The position numbers were made by a program, and so were the translations under genes. Shown here piece after piece: positions 47,040-58,837 of a stretch of DNA of 64,000 nt. The notes under the pieces were generated by a model, which saw only the letters and a list, made by a program, of their open reading frames with translations, had not been told where the DNA came from and ran no database searches. Position 1 is the stretch's first letter. Every line of letters begins with the position of its first letter. Location: positions 91,440,707 to 91,504,706 of the forward strand of contig CP136067.1 of the NCBI GenBank assembly GCA_032622095.1, read 5' to 3'. Origin of the DNA: Siphonodentalium dalli. Taxonomy: Eukaryota > Mollusca > Scaphopoda > Gadilida > Siphonodentaliidae.

Positions 47040-47408
47040 GAAACAAAACTAATATACAAAAGAATTTTAAACTAAAATAATAAGTTTGGTTGATGGACGT
47101 AGTACAACAACGTGAAATGACTACTTTTTTAAACGCGAATTTGAAACAAAACTAATATACAAAAGAATTTTAAACTAAAATAATAAGTTTGGTTGATGTA
47201 TAGTTTGGTTGACAGCATTTTCACACACAGAAGCGTTATGATACAGTTTCACCACTCACACAGAAGCGATCTTATACGGTGTAGCGGTATGTTACAGAGT
47301 TATCGTTCTTTTCGAGGCTAAAAAAAGCGCAGGCCGGCCCCCTCCCTCTCCCCCGTTTTAAAAGGGGCGGGGTTAAGGGGAGCGATCGCGCGTCACGAAA
47401 AAATGTTA
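47040..47408 (+). repeat. ~110-bp tandem pair and GC-rich box at the inner end of the left arm
   Basis: Two copies of 'acgtagtacaacaacgtgaaatgactactttt...' (about 46997 and 47097) are followed by a GC-rich stretch (gcaggccggccccctccctctcccccg) and gcgatcgcgcgtcacg. The mirror image lies at 48800-49215. The contrast with the AT-rich surroundings is strong. Confidence 0.75.
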
Positions 47409-48798
47409 CCCCCATTTTACACATAACCCTTCTACATATTTACCACAATTCTACTTTTACCCTTACCCAATATAACCCCCTCCCTTCCGAACTTCTTAGC
47501 CATCATCTTTATGCTACTTTGTGCATCATTCATGTTCTTTGCCCTATGTCCCTGTCATTTCCTATAAGTTTACACCATTTTGCATGTGTTCTCCTTTTTA
47601 CTACTGTATCCTTAATACACAAACCCCCAAATTCATACACATATACGTAATACTTTCCATTCATTCTCTGCTTTATGTTTACTCTTTTGTCGCGTTACAT
47701 CCCCTATGTTTTCGACCAACTGCTTACACTGAAATTATATATATATATGTCCCATTTTACCCATCTCTTCTCCTCTCCACCCCCAGTTCATATGATTTAG
47801 TTATACTTTTACCCCTATGGCCCTCTTTTCTCACTCCCTCTGCTTTCCTCTACCTGGTGCCATTTTATTTTCTATACCAATTAAGCCCCTTGACGGCTCT
47901 TACCCATAATTACTGTCTGCAATCATGGTTACCCCTCTCCTTCCAAAGCAAAACCCCCACATTTCATATGATTTAGGTATATACTCAATGATTATTCTTA
48001 TCTCATCTACTTTAATTATGTACATGTTCCCCACCCCAGCTCTCTGCTATACACCTCTATTCATTTTGCCCTATACCCCATTTACCTTTCTCCACATAAC
48101 CACCTTTCATTCTTTTTTACCTTCCCCTTTTGTACCTCTAAACACTTTGTTCTTCCCACAACAATCCCAATGTTTTCCTAGGAAAGTAATGCTTACTAAT
48201 CAATGTTTTCTCCAAATTATACCCTTCTGCTCCCATTTACTTGCCTCTCACTCTACCCGTCGCCTTCCCCTCTTTACACATGTATAAACCTCTGTTGAGT
48301 GGCTTTTCTTAGCCTCCTATACTCTTCGCTATACACCTCTATACACTCTCCCACTGCCCCTTTACCCTTTGTTCCATAAGCACCTTTCATTCTTTTCATG
48401 TCTCCCTTTTCCATTTTTATACAACTTTTATTTTACCTCTGTTCTACACACAACAATCCCAATGTTTTCCTAGGAAAGTAAGGCTTACACCTCAATGTTT
48501 TCTCCAAATTATACCCTTCTGCCCCAATTTCTTGCCTCTCGCTCTCCCCATCTCCTTCCCATTTTTGCACCATCTACATGTATAAACCTATATTGAGTGG
48601 CTTTTCCTAGCCTCCTAAGCTCTTCACTATATGTTAATTCATATATTAAAAACCATGAACAGTGTACACTACCTAATCCATTATCATCTCCAATTAATAC
48701 ACGGTCATATCATCCCATCACCATTTCCCACACTCCATTACCCCTCATACTGTGTCGTTTCTCCCATCCATTTCATCTGCCTTATACTTTTCTTCTAT
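47409..48798 (+). other. Unique polypyrimidine loop of the palindrome
   Basis: This 1.4-kb stretch is strikingly rich in C and T on the plus strand (ttacccc, cctcccttcc). It contains a ~290-bp tandem duplication ('acaacaatcccaatgttttcctaggaaagta' at about 48159 and 48452; 'tatacacctctat' at 48049 and 48331). Open frames at 47521-47976 and 47925-48287 encode Pro/Leu/Tyr/Ser-rich low-complexity sequence caused by the base bias. I do not regard them as genes. Confidence 0.7.
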
Positions 48799-49555
48799 GA
48801 CATTTTTTCGTGACGCGCGATCACTCCCCTTAACCCCGCCCTTTTAAAACGGGGGAGAGGGAGGGGGCCGGCCTGCGCTTTTTTTAGCCTCGAAAAGAAC
48901 GATAACTCTGTAACATACCGCTACACCGTATAAGATCGCTTCTGTGTGAGTGGTGAAACTGTATCATAACGCTTCTGTGTGTGAAAATGCTGTCAACCAA
49001 ACTATACATCAACCAAACTTATTATTTTAGTTTAAAATTCTTTTGTATATTAGTTTTGTTTCAAATTCGCGTTTAAAAAAGTAGTCATTTCACGTTGTTG
49101 TACTACGTCCATCAACCAAACTTATTATTTTAGTTTAAAATTCTTTTGTATATTAGTTTTGTTTCAAATTCGCGTTTAAAAAAGTAGTCATTTCACGTTG
49201 TTGTACTACGTCAAATGGCGTTTTTTTTATTCGTCAAATATAGTCATAATAGCGCTTAAAATGTTTGTCAATTAGGGCTTTTTGTAACTGCGTATTAAGC
49301 ATTTATAAAAGGACCAATTTCATAACAGGAAATTAACCTTAAACAATGAAATTCGAAATAAAAATGTGTACTTTTAACTATTTTGAAGAGGCAATTTTAG
49401 CATTTGAAGTAAGTGTCCAATAGGCTATATATATTCTAAATGCCATGTTTGTCAGCTAATCACAAAATCTCGCTTGATAATGGGAGGGAAAATATATGTT
49501 GCTGTCATTTACGAATATTGCATGAATATACTGATATAACACCTCATCGACACAT

Positions 49556-52490
49556 ATAATAGCGAGTTTGCGATTTCAAACGGGTACGGGTACCGGTACG
49601 GGTACTGGTAGCTACCCGTACCGGTACACGTTTTGAAATCGCAAACTGTTTTACGGGTAGAATTAAGCATATCGACGGGTAGTGTATGGTGAGCCAATTG
49701 CATCACAATATATATGATGTAGAGAAATTGTTATCCGCATTCGCTTTCTTGGCCGACGTTATACTTGTTGTTATGGTTATATGATGGACATCTGCGTGGA
49801 TAATGGATTGCATTAACCAGGGACCAGGCGAAAGTGGAAGGGGTTGGCGTCTTTCTTTGACTCATTTTGGTAACATTTTCAATAATTAGCTTTCATAAGT
49901 AATTTCCCAGACCGTTCGAGTGTCGTCTTGAACAGATGGAATTTTCTGACTCAGAAAATATGTTATGATAGCCCAAATATACAATTACGCTAATTTAATA
50001 ATCCAACCATTATTCGGTGTAAAATGTGTTGGTTTAGACCCAGGGTCCAAGAATGTCCTACATGCATGCACTTTTAGTCAGATATAAGACCGAAATTGCC
50101 CCTTATATTAGTTGGGGAATATTTAGTCATATAACTGGTAATGGGTTGGAATCTTTCGAATGGTCGGGCAAGGGAATATTCATCCCAAGAACTTGGATAT
50201 TTGTCTGGGTCTAAACCCGGATGTAGGTAGAACAAGAGCTACACTGGGCGTGCAAAATACCCCCTCTCTTGGGTCGGCGGAAACTGGTAAAAAATGGCAT
50301 AACTCTAGTAAAAATTGGCGGACGGAACTCAAATTTGAACTTGACCTGTGTTTTGGTGGGAGAAAGTAATATAACAAATTATCATTGAATCCGATAAGCT
50401 CTAGTAAAGTTATCATCCGGAAAACAAATTTCAGGGATTTTCTAAGTCAAATTACGTCAAATAAGGGGCATAACTCCGGTGAAAATTGGTGGACGGAACC
50501 CAAATTCGAACTTGATCTGTCTTTTCTCCTAATAAACCCACATACCAAATTTGATTGAAATCGGTTCACTCTAACTAACTCTGCCAGAACCCAAGTTCGA
50601 ACTTGACCTGTGTTTTGGTGGGAGAAAGTAATATACCAAATTTGGATTCATTCCGATAAACTATATTAAAGTTATCATCCGGACAACAAATTTCAAGGAT
50701 TTTCTAAGTCAAAAAACGTCAAATAAGGGGCATAACTCCGGTGAAACTTGGCGGGCGGAACCCAAATTCGAACTTGAACTTACTTTTCGGCTAATAAACC
50801 CACATACCAAATTTTATTGAATTTGGTTCACTCTAACTAAAGTTATCATCCGGAATCCAGGTTAACGGACGAACGCCCGGACGGACAGACCAATACTATA
50901 ATGCGGCCGTTTTTTTCAAACGGGCGTATAAAAATCAAACTTGTTAAATATAAAGGGTGTTTAATGGTACACTATTCATTATATGGTTCGAATAAAGAGC
51001 GTTTGCTTCACGTCTATGCGAAACAAAGAAAACAGCTAAAAGTCGATCTGATGACGTAAGATTGTGCCGACTATGAGGTGTGTATATCAGTATTTGGTGT
51101 CACTATCGGCCACTACAATATACAACAGTCTTGGGGTTCAAATGCGCCATGTCCGTTCAAAAGTCAAATATCTATATTAAAATGAGAAATCAGTCACCAC
51201 CACATAAGGTACAATAACTGAACGGTTGTATTCAATCGTGTAACACATTCACGGTGTACTTATGCACAAAGGGTCGATAGGGGACGTGGTGAGAGGGTGT
51301 GGTGTATCACCCCAACTTTTGTCAACAGTTGGATATTGCATATACCTAACACACCAAAACATACGTTGAAATTATTCTGTCATTCAGTTTGATTTTCCAA
51401 AAATGTATTAGTGCGTTTTTTTTTTTTAGTTTTAGACCAACATTTGCAAATATTCCTACTTTTGGTAGAAAAACATTCGGGATTTATGGTCAACAGCAGG
51501 TTGGAAATATCCAACAAATGTAAAGCTTGAGGAAAGTCAATAATTTATCAATTTTCATGTTCAGATTTCAAAACGTTCTCACACCAGACCGAACCATGAT
51601 CGACCCGGTATGCCCTGGTCTAACCACATTCAGTGGCTCGTCAATACTGATCATTGATTTGTGAAAAACAAACCAGGGCGTGAATTTGCCTGGTGTTAGA
51701 CCACTAGATGCCATGATTTTGCAATTTCCAGGTTCATATCTACAAAACTGTTCTCGTACTGCATGGTCGGCAAGGTGGAACCCCCATCACAGGAATTCTG
51801 CAACAAGACTACTGATCCATTTAGAACAGTCCACAATAATATTCAGGACAGTGAAGGATCAGTTGCATGGGGGGAATCAGAGCCCAACGGCGTGCACAAT
51901 TTGAATTACGCACAAACCTCTGTTTGGTGTGGTTTAAGGGGGTGTATAGTTGGGAATTTGAAGGTGGACACACCTTCTCAACGCGGAGACCCCCTATAAT
52001 TACGTCCCTATGTCGAGACTGCGTATAGCACCGCCAACTCACTCTCTTAATCATAACATGTCGAGAATCCCGGGGTTAGCCCCCCCCCCCCCCAAATCAC
52101 ATTCCCAAAAAATAACATGTCATTACTTGAGTGAAGACAGTTGTCAGTAAACAAATCGGCGTTCCATAGTTATCTTAGTGTTAGAAGCCGCCTCGATACT
52201 TTGAACATAAAACATGGCTTACATGACAAATGTATCAATGAGATTTGGCAATTAAATCGTGCAATAAATAGATTAATGCATAGCTGACTGTTATTTCGTA
52301 GAACTAATGTACTTTTGAGTGAGAAAACTTTAGCGAAAGACTACCAGTCAACGGGATACATCTACCCGTTCCAAATCCCTATCGCTTTATGTGCTGCATT
52401 CAAAGTACGCAAATGACCGTGACGATTTTCACCGATCTACCTGGATCTACCGGTACCCGTACCCGTCCGACGGGTATCGCAAACTCGCTA
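49556..52490. mobile_element. Insertion nested in the right arm, with TAGCGAGTTTGCGAT inverted ends
   Basis: The corresponding left-arm site (46641-46656) is empty. The inserted segment begins TAGCGAGTTTGCGAT and ends ATCGCAAACTCGCTA. The left end is itself a near-perfect hairpin (agtttgcgatttcaaa ... ttttgaaatcgcaaact) with GGTACCGGTACGGGTACC-type repeats in the loop. The interior includes three units of a ~170-260 bp dispersed repeat (ggcataactc at 50296, 50467 and 50729). No transposase is seen. The target duplication is unclear (possibly TA). Confidence 0.75.
50240..50935 (+). repeat. Dispersed repeat units with 'ggcataactc...cggacgga'
   Basis: Three related units contain ggcataactc(t/c)(a/g)gt, a 'ggcgg(a/g)cggaac(c/t)caaatt(c/t)gaactt' segment and 'aagttatcatccgga'. 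The last ends in acggacgaacgcccggacggacagacc, the sort of tail seen on widespread invertebrate repeats. Confidence 0.6.
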
Positions 52491-54023
52491 ATGGCTCATA
52501 TCGTACATGTAACTTCATTCGAACGCACGTGATGGTAGATGCAAGTCGCATTCCAGTCTCTGTCTGCTACAATATGATCTCATATACCAGGTATTTCTAA
52601 ACATAGTTATCAAGGTTATGTAATATCTGACATACGTGGACATACTGCAATCGTAGTAATGAGTCACAATATATAAACATATTGTAGACACTAGGTGTGG
52701 AAAATTCATTAGATGAGTCATAAATTGACAATATTTTTAGTACGTATTTGACAACTATAAAATACGTTATATCACTCCATCACTAGCGGTCAAATCACGT
52801 TTTTACAGAGCACGAAACATACACTGAAATGCACTCAAAATATTTGTGAAGTAGGCATTTTTTATAATACCTATTAGATGATTAGAAATCATCATGTTTG
52901 ACGACTTATAAACGACCCAATTGATGAGATTAATAACAGGCACATTGACACAAAATCAGACTTATACATATTTGACCACATTACCTTCTACATATAATGG
53001 TATAATGGTAAGACACAACAGACCACCACAGAACAGCGTGTATGTAGAAATGGTTAGTTGACTATACAATAAAGAGCGTTTATACGTGATTTACCAGCGA
53101 AAGGGGGGTTTAATATACGCCATGATGTACGTATAGATACTATACTTTAAGAAATATGGACGTATATAGGTATATAGCAACGGTGTAGACCCGCGTTATT
53201 ATGCATAAATGAGTATGGTATGCATTAAACGGTAACAACACTGATAGTGTACACTGTTTGAACCACCATAGACATCAGAATTGATGCGTTGTGCTGAGTT
53301 GTTTTGAGAAGAATATATGAAATTAATACGCGCACGTGATTACATTACATTCGTGTATATAATGACATATACCACGTATATAGTCCATAAAAAAGACATA
53401 TAATGCGTGTGAAAACTCAACAGTTTAACTATGCATTAAAGAGCTTTTATACGTGATTTACTAGTGGTAATTGCACGTGTCTTAACGCACGTATATGTAC
53501 TGGATTTGCTTTAAGATACAGGGACATATACATAAACCTGACACGCATTTATATACTTTGAACACAGTAGACCTTTCGTGACACGACACTGTCACGTGGG
53601 CGATGTATCCTCTGTATAACAGACTATATTTATAGGAGTAACAATACATATAATTGATGAAAATAAATCACTAAGTACTTATATACTAGTTTACATCAGA
53701 TGGGCTCTTTATTTTCTCCATGTAATGGAGATTTTAGAGTAATAATATGAAATGAACTATGACTATGACTGGAATACCAAGTTGTTGAACGGATGTTATC
53801 ATTCCGTTTGTCCTCGTATAGCTAAATTCAGCAACGGATTTTGATTGGTTATAAATATTATAATAAGAACTAAATACTTTACCGATAGCTATTATAGATC
53901 AAAAGCTCACTAGGTATGGGTACGAACAACCGATTGTGTTAATTATATGAGGAACTCATGTCCAATGACATGTGAGTTAGCGGATTTACTCGAATAAACA
54001 GATGGTTTTGTAAATTAGGAATT

Positions 54024-54619
54024 ATGGATGAAATATTACCCACAGAAATGCTTGAGAAAATTTACAAGGAGTTAGTTAACGCGTCAACGATACATGGAGA
54101 CATGAAAACAGAATTACAACATACATGGTTCTTAAGGGAGAGTAAATTAATAATTACGGAACTTCTAGAAGGAAATTTTGATGATGGTAGAAAGAGATTG
54201 AATGCTTTGATGGAGAGATCAGAATTTGAAACAGATATCTTACTGGATACTTTGGATCAACTGTTTTCTGAGTGTTGGATATTTAGTGGTATTACTAAAA
54301 AGACATGTATGAGATTCGTGTACTTATCGGTGATAACTTTGCCCGCTTCGCTGAATACCGTAGCACGGTTTTTAATGACTATAGTTTGGAATTCGAAGAA
54401 GTTACATCAATTTATGGTTACATTATTATGAGGGAACCTTGTCCTATTTTCACGATTGAAAAGATGTTCAATGGACAACTAGTTTTGGATTACATTGTAA
54501 GCACAACTAAACCTATTTCAGAATTAGATAGTGAATTAGTTTGGACATTCGGAACGATTTGGAGCTATGGAGACTATTCGCTTACAACTAAAAAGGGTGA
54601 ACACGGGACCCAATCGTAA
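54024..54619 (+). pseudogene. ~198-codon uncharacterised gene, right-arm copy with frameshift
   Basis: Starts at ATG 54024 with MDEILPTEMLEKIYKEL, open through GITKK, then shifts frame at a run of five A (54297-54301) where the left arm has six. The downstream part is open in another frame (54305-54619) and ends EHGTQS and stop. It has no codon-8 stop, unlike the left-arm copy. F-box-like N-terminus as noted there; otherwise unknown. Confidence 0.5.
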
Positions 54620-54763
54620 TAACAAAAATATACAGACAGAGGTGTCAATTACCGGTGTTTGATGAACATAACATAACTCCAAATATGCTACACGTAATAA
54701 GTTGATAAAACTCATGGTTTGTGTGTTTAAGCTTGTATAGCGTTATTCCTTTTAAATAATAAA

Positions 54764-55239
54764 GTGCAATTTACCTCATTTCCTATAACCGATTTAGTCA
54801 TAAATGTATCCCATATGCTAAAAATAACTTACCATCGGGAATATTGGCCTTCGGTGATTTCACCACCCACTAGTTTTTTGTTTTATATGAAACACAGTGG
54901 TGCATATGACCATGCCCAACACAAATATATTCAATATTGTTTGCCGATTAAAAATCCTCGAAATATACCTTTGATACATCAGGGTGCTTCTTTACCTCAA
55001 TGTGTCTAGTCAATACGCAAACAGTGTGTATCGTCCCCACTAGCTTTCTCTGTGCAGATGGTTATGATTGGCATTCCGATAAATTACATCGGAATGGTTT
55101 GGATTCGTACCCGTATGCCAATTCAAAACTCATTAAGAGCACGCTGATGAAGGTGTATAACTTTAATACTTCATGTCTATATGCTAGTAACGGGAACCCA
55201 TTGCAGCCAGTGCATGTATATTGTATATATATATATTGA
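54764..55239 (+). other. Two adjoining open frames in the right arm, unknown
   Basis: Mirror of 44373-43874. The first frame has 81 codons and ends ASLPQCV; the second starts about 55000 in another frame. No recognised family. Confidence 0.3.
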
Positions 55240-58200
55240 TGTAGGCAGTGGGTCTACGTAGCTCTCTCGATTTATCTACCATTACCATAGCTATCATATA
55301 CACACGCGTTCGAGTATGAACGATGGTCGGTTAGAACCTATGACCTAAAAAGGGCCTGGGGACCGATCATATTCAAGTTACATATAATTTACATTTGAAG
55401 CATAGTTTTAATGGGGTTATAACTTGAACGGTAAGTGGCCATATATAGCTAATACGACTGATTTAGACCATATTTTGACATTCTAAATGATACAAATGCT
55501 TACATATTAGTCTATGTGAAGAGTGAGTACGCATTTTGTCTGTGACATAAACTGGCATATTGATATAAAATAACAACCATTTCTAAGCTAAATAACGCTG
55601 TATATAATATACAAAAATACCCAACTCCATTCGAAATGCAGAGAATTGAGTTACCTGCTCATGTAATTCACATGAAACGTGATGTGCATCAATGGGGTAC
55701 AATATTATGCTATAGGTACCATTTCTAAAGTATACAACCATAACTCATTACTAGAAGACCTTAATCCAGAGTAATTGTGTTGTGTGTAACAGCGGGACTC
55801 AGTAATGGGTGTTCGTTGCTTTTGGATTAGGTTGCTTCGGTGACCATGTTGAACCCTATGCGTAATGTATTGTCTGATTATAGACACAAATGACGTGTAC
55901 CTTTAAGGTATGTGACCCCGCGGGTACAATACTATGCTATTGGAACAATTTCTGAAGTAAATAAGCTTACTACGATGAACATGCTTAACCATACGTGTAA
56001 TGTAATGTCTGATTAAAGACAAAAGTGACGTGTACCTCTAATGTATGTGATACCACAGGTACAATACTATGTTATTGGAACCATTTCTGAAGTAAATAAG
56101 CTTACTACGGTGGATATGTTGAACCCTATGTGTAATGTTTTGTGTGATTATAGACAAAAGTGACGTGTACCTTTAAGGTATGTGATCAAAATACGGTCAA
56201 TTGTATGAACAATTTCTGAAGTAATGACACATCAATACCTTCACTTCCTACAATGTTGCCTCGTGCATCGAATGTACATGCATATGTAACTTGAAAGCCA
56301 ATTTGTTATAATGTTGTTGTCTAACACACACTGGGTAATTTTATATGAATGAAAGCATGTAGATTGCAAAAATCTTTGTTAAAACTATGGACGTATTTGA
56401 AAATAAAGAGCGTTTTTTATTTATGGATACGATGAATTATGTTGAAATGCTTAATTTTAAATATAAATTTAGTAAACGATGGACATTAAGACAAATTTTG
56501 AAAATAAATAGCGTTTTTTACTCACGGATAGACGGAATTAGGTTTAAATGCTTAATTTTAAATATAAATTTAGTAAACGATGGACATTAAGACAAATTTT
56601 GAAAATAAAGAGCGTTTTTTATTCACGGATAGACGGAATTAGGTTTAAATGCTTGATTTTAAATGTAAATTTAGTACAATTCAGACAAATTTGAAAATAA
56701 AGAGCGTTTTATTGCTAGATACACTGAGTTAGGTTTAAATGCTTAAGTGACGTATTCATTTAGTGTACGTGACCACGGGTACAACAGTATGCTATATGAA
56801 CCATTTATGAAGTAATGACACCTTATTATTATCACTAACACTGTGCCAATGCATTATATTATGTATGTCTGTCTCCCATAAATGTAGAGGCTAATATGAC
56901 CTATAAATTGAAGGTAAGTGGCCAGTCTGTTACAATGTTGTTGTCGTTTAACATACATTTCGTAAATTTTATATGAATGAAAGCATGTAGATTGCATAAA
57001 TCTTTGTTAAAACTAGGTACATTCAAACTATTTGGAAAATAAAGAGATGATTGATGTATACGCGGAATTAGGTTTAAATGCATAAATGACGTGTACCTTT
57101 AAGGTATGTGACCAAAATGCGGTGATTTGTATGCTATTTGAACCATATCTGAAGTAGTGACACACTAGAAAACCTTAATTTCTACAGAAACATTAATTTT
57201 GTTTATCTCTCAGTCTCCACATATGCAGAAGCCATTAGGAGCATGCATTTGAATGACAGACGTATCGTGGCATTAAATGACTTAAACATGTGTTTAATTA
57301 CGAAGCTTCGAGAAATTGTGTGTAGGATTTACTTTATTTGAAATGTTCAAATATCTATTGGCAAGGCGTTGATTGATTTATAATAGTTCGATTACAGATA
57401 ATAAAGGGGTATTTAGAGAAAAAGCTTAACTAATGTTAGTGATGATTTAATCAATTGTACCATAACAGTTGACCATTAGGAGGGATACATAATGGGGAGT
57501 CATTATGTATTCAGGGTTCATTCCGCTCGCGGTATAACTTTTGTGAGAGTTAAATTGCATGGGTTATGCTCTGTAAGCATATGTTGGCTGCTTGGAGTTA
57601 GATGTGTATTTAATACCTAGATGGTCTCCCACGTGCTGAGAACTTTGTAGATTATTTTAATTTTATTAATTGTTTCAGAGGCAGCTATTTTTCCTAACCA
57701 ATATGTGCAAATGATACCGGCCCCTGAATGTTTTTTATTCAAATTAGTGCAGGCTTAAATGTTTTATCACCTAGTGGTATGCATAATCTCATTAATCTGT
57801 TTCACCGCTTTATCCCCGTCGGTATGGAGAATGTTCCAGAATGGTTATATGTTGTGTTATTAGCTTGAGAGCTCTGTGCCCTGCAGTAGGTGCATTGTGT
57901 TCCCCCGTGCTTAGAAGTTAATTAACAGACAAAGGTGCGCCTGCCTTCAGCATTGTTAGTTTAAAGGGCCATATGCGAGTATGAAGTGTCTTAAACGAAT
58001 ACATTATGGATTTACTATAATGTTGTAGAAGACACAAATTTCCAGATTATTCCAGAAAGAATAATTTGCGTGGGAAGGAATATCTTTAGGAATTTTACTA
58101 GATTGTTCCAGATGATAAAATTGCGAACGGTAAATAGATAGATGCTGGCGTGTTTAGTGCACATCTGGCATTGAGTAAACCAGCCATTATAGAATATATT

Positions 58201-58539
58201 CCATGATGCTCTGTTATTGTTAGAGAGAAAGCGTGCCTCGTGGAATGTGTTTACTACCAGGTACAGAGCAGTTAATAAATCTGTGAGATCAATAATGTTG
58301 TTAAGTTATCGAAAGGTATAAAAGTTAAAGGGGCCGAAGGGTTTTAGAGCCAGAAGATTTGAGAAATGAGTTTTACTGCCTAAATTATATGCGTGGAGAA
58401 CGGTAAATAGATAGATGCTATCATAGCGTGAGAAGCCAATGTGTGTACCGTGTGAAATTAACATTGGGGCTTTACAGGTATAAATTTTAAAGAGGCCTTA
58501 TACAAGTATGAATTTTATTACACGAATACATTATGGATT

Positions 58540-58635
58540 TTACTAGATTGTTGTAGAAAAAAACTTTCTACAATTTTCCAGAAACAAATATTTTACTGGA
58601 TTGTTCCAGAATTTTTTTTTTCTAGATTGTTCCAG
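58540..58635 (-). promoter_or_regulatory. Heat-shock-element-like units in the right terminal repeat
   Basis: Mirror of 39867-39965. Here the four-block site is reduced to TTCTACAATTTTCCAGAA (one GAA lost, 58567-58584) and neighbours read TTCCAGAA and TTCTAGAT. Confidence 0.4.
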
Positions 58636-58831
58636 AAGATAAAATTGCGTGGGAAGGAGAAAAAGGAGGAGCGATATATAATAATTAATAAAAAAGGAGG
58701 AGTTTGTAAGACTATGGACCCGCACAAAGCATAGGAAAGGGGGCGTTGCCATACTATGGGGCCATAGACATACAAACCTATAGGAGAAGGGGTCCCATAC
58801 CATCTGCCCCCGCAGAAGCCCACATGCTGCT

Positions 58832-58837
58832 AGCTTC
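58832..58837 (+). repeat. 6-bp target-site duplication (right)
   Basis: AGCTTC directly after the CATGCTGCT terminus, matching 39667-39672. Confidence 0.85.

Larger units (their letters stand above)
39673..47408 (+). repeat. Left inverted arm of the palindromic element
   Basis: About 7.7 kb, matching 58831-48799 in reverse. It contains HSE-like minisatellite units near the tip, a region of ~101-bp tandem units (41776-42110), a 619-bp tandem segment (about 42121 and 42740) present once in the other arm, the damaged ~198-codon frame (44518-45114), a ~367-bp duplicated region (about 45400-46110), and a ~110-bp tandem pair next to a GC-rich box at the loop edge (47040-47400). Confidence 0.9.
39673..58831. 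mobile_element. 19.2-kb palindromic Maverick/Polinton-like element without recognisable core genes
   Basis: The termini are perfect inverted repeats beginning AGCAGCATGTGGGCTTCTGC and stay near-identical for thousands of bases. The element is flanked by a 6-bp duplication (AGCTTC). It splits one unit of a ~138-bp satellite, and the two halves join cleanly if the element plus one AGCTTC is removed. Maverick/Polintons are the known class with 15-20 kb length, 6-bp duplications, AG ends and long inverted repeats. Unlike those, inverted repeats make up nearly the whole element (arms 39673-47408 and 48799-58831, loop about 1.4 kb), and I find no protein-primed polymerase B, retroviral-type integrase, packaging ATPase, protease or capsid. 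It is best described as a giant non-autonomous or decayed relative; class assignment is inference. Confidence 0.8.
48799..58831 (-). repeat. Right inverted arm of the palindromic element
   Basis: Inverse of 39673-47408, interrupted by a 2.9-kb insertion (49556-52490) and lacking one of the 619-bp tandem units. Small substitutions and indels separate the arms (a percent or so by eye), so they are old enough to have diverged. Confidence 0.9.

Noticed and set aside
47521-48287. Open frames of 120-151 codons in the polypyrimidine loop
   Set aside because: Their Pro/Leu/Ser/Tyr-rich composition follows from strand base bias. They lie over a tandem duplication and show no domain, start context or arm homologue.
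39673-58831. Palindrome as a pure assembly fold-back
   Set aside because: The arms differ by substitutions, one carries a private 2.9-kb insertion, and a 6-bp target duplication with a clean empty site flanks the whole. An artefact would show none of these, though spanning reads are still needed.
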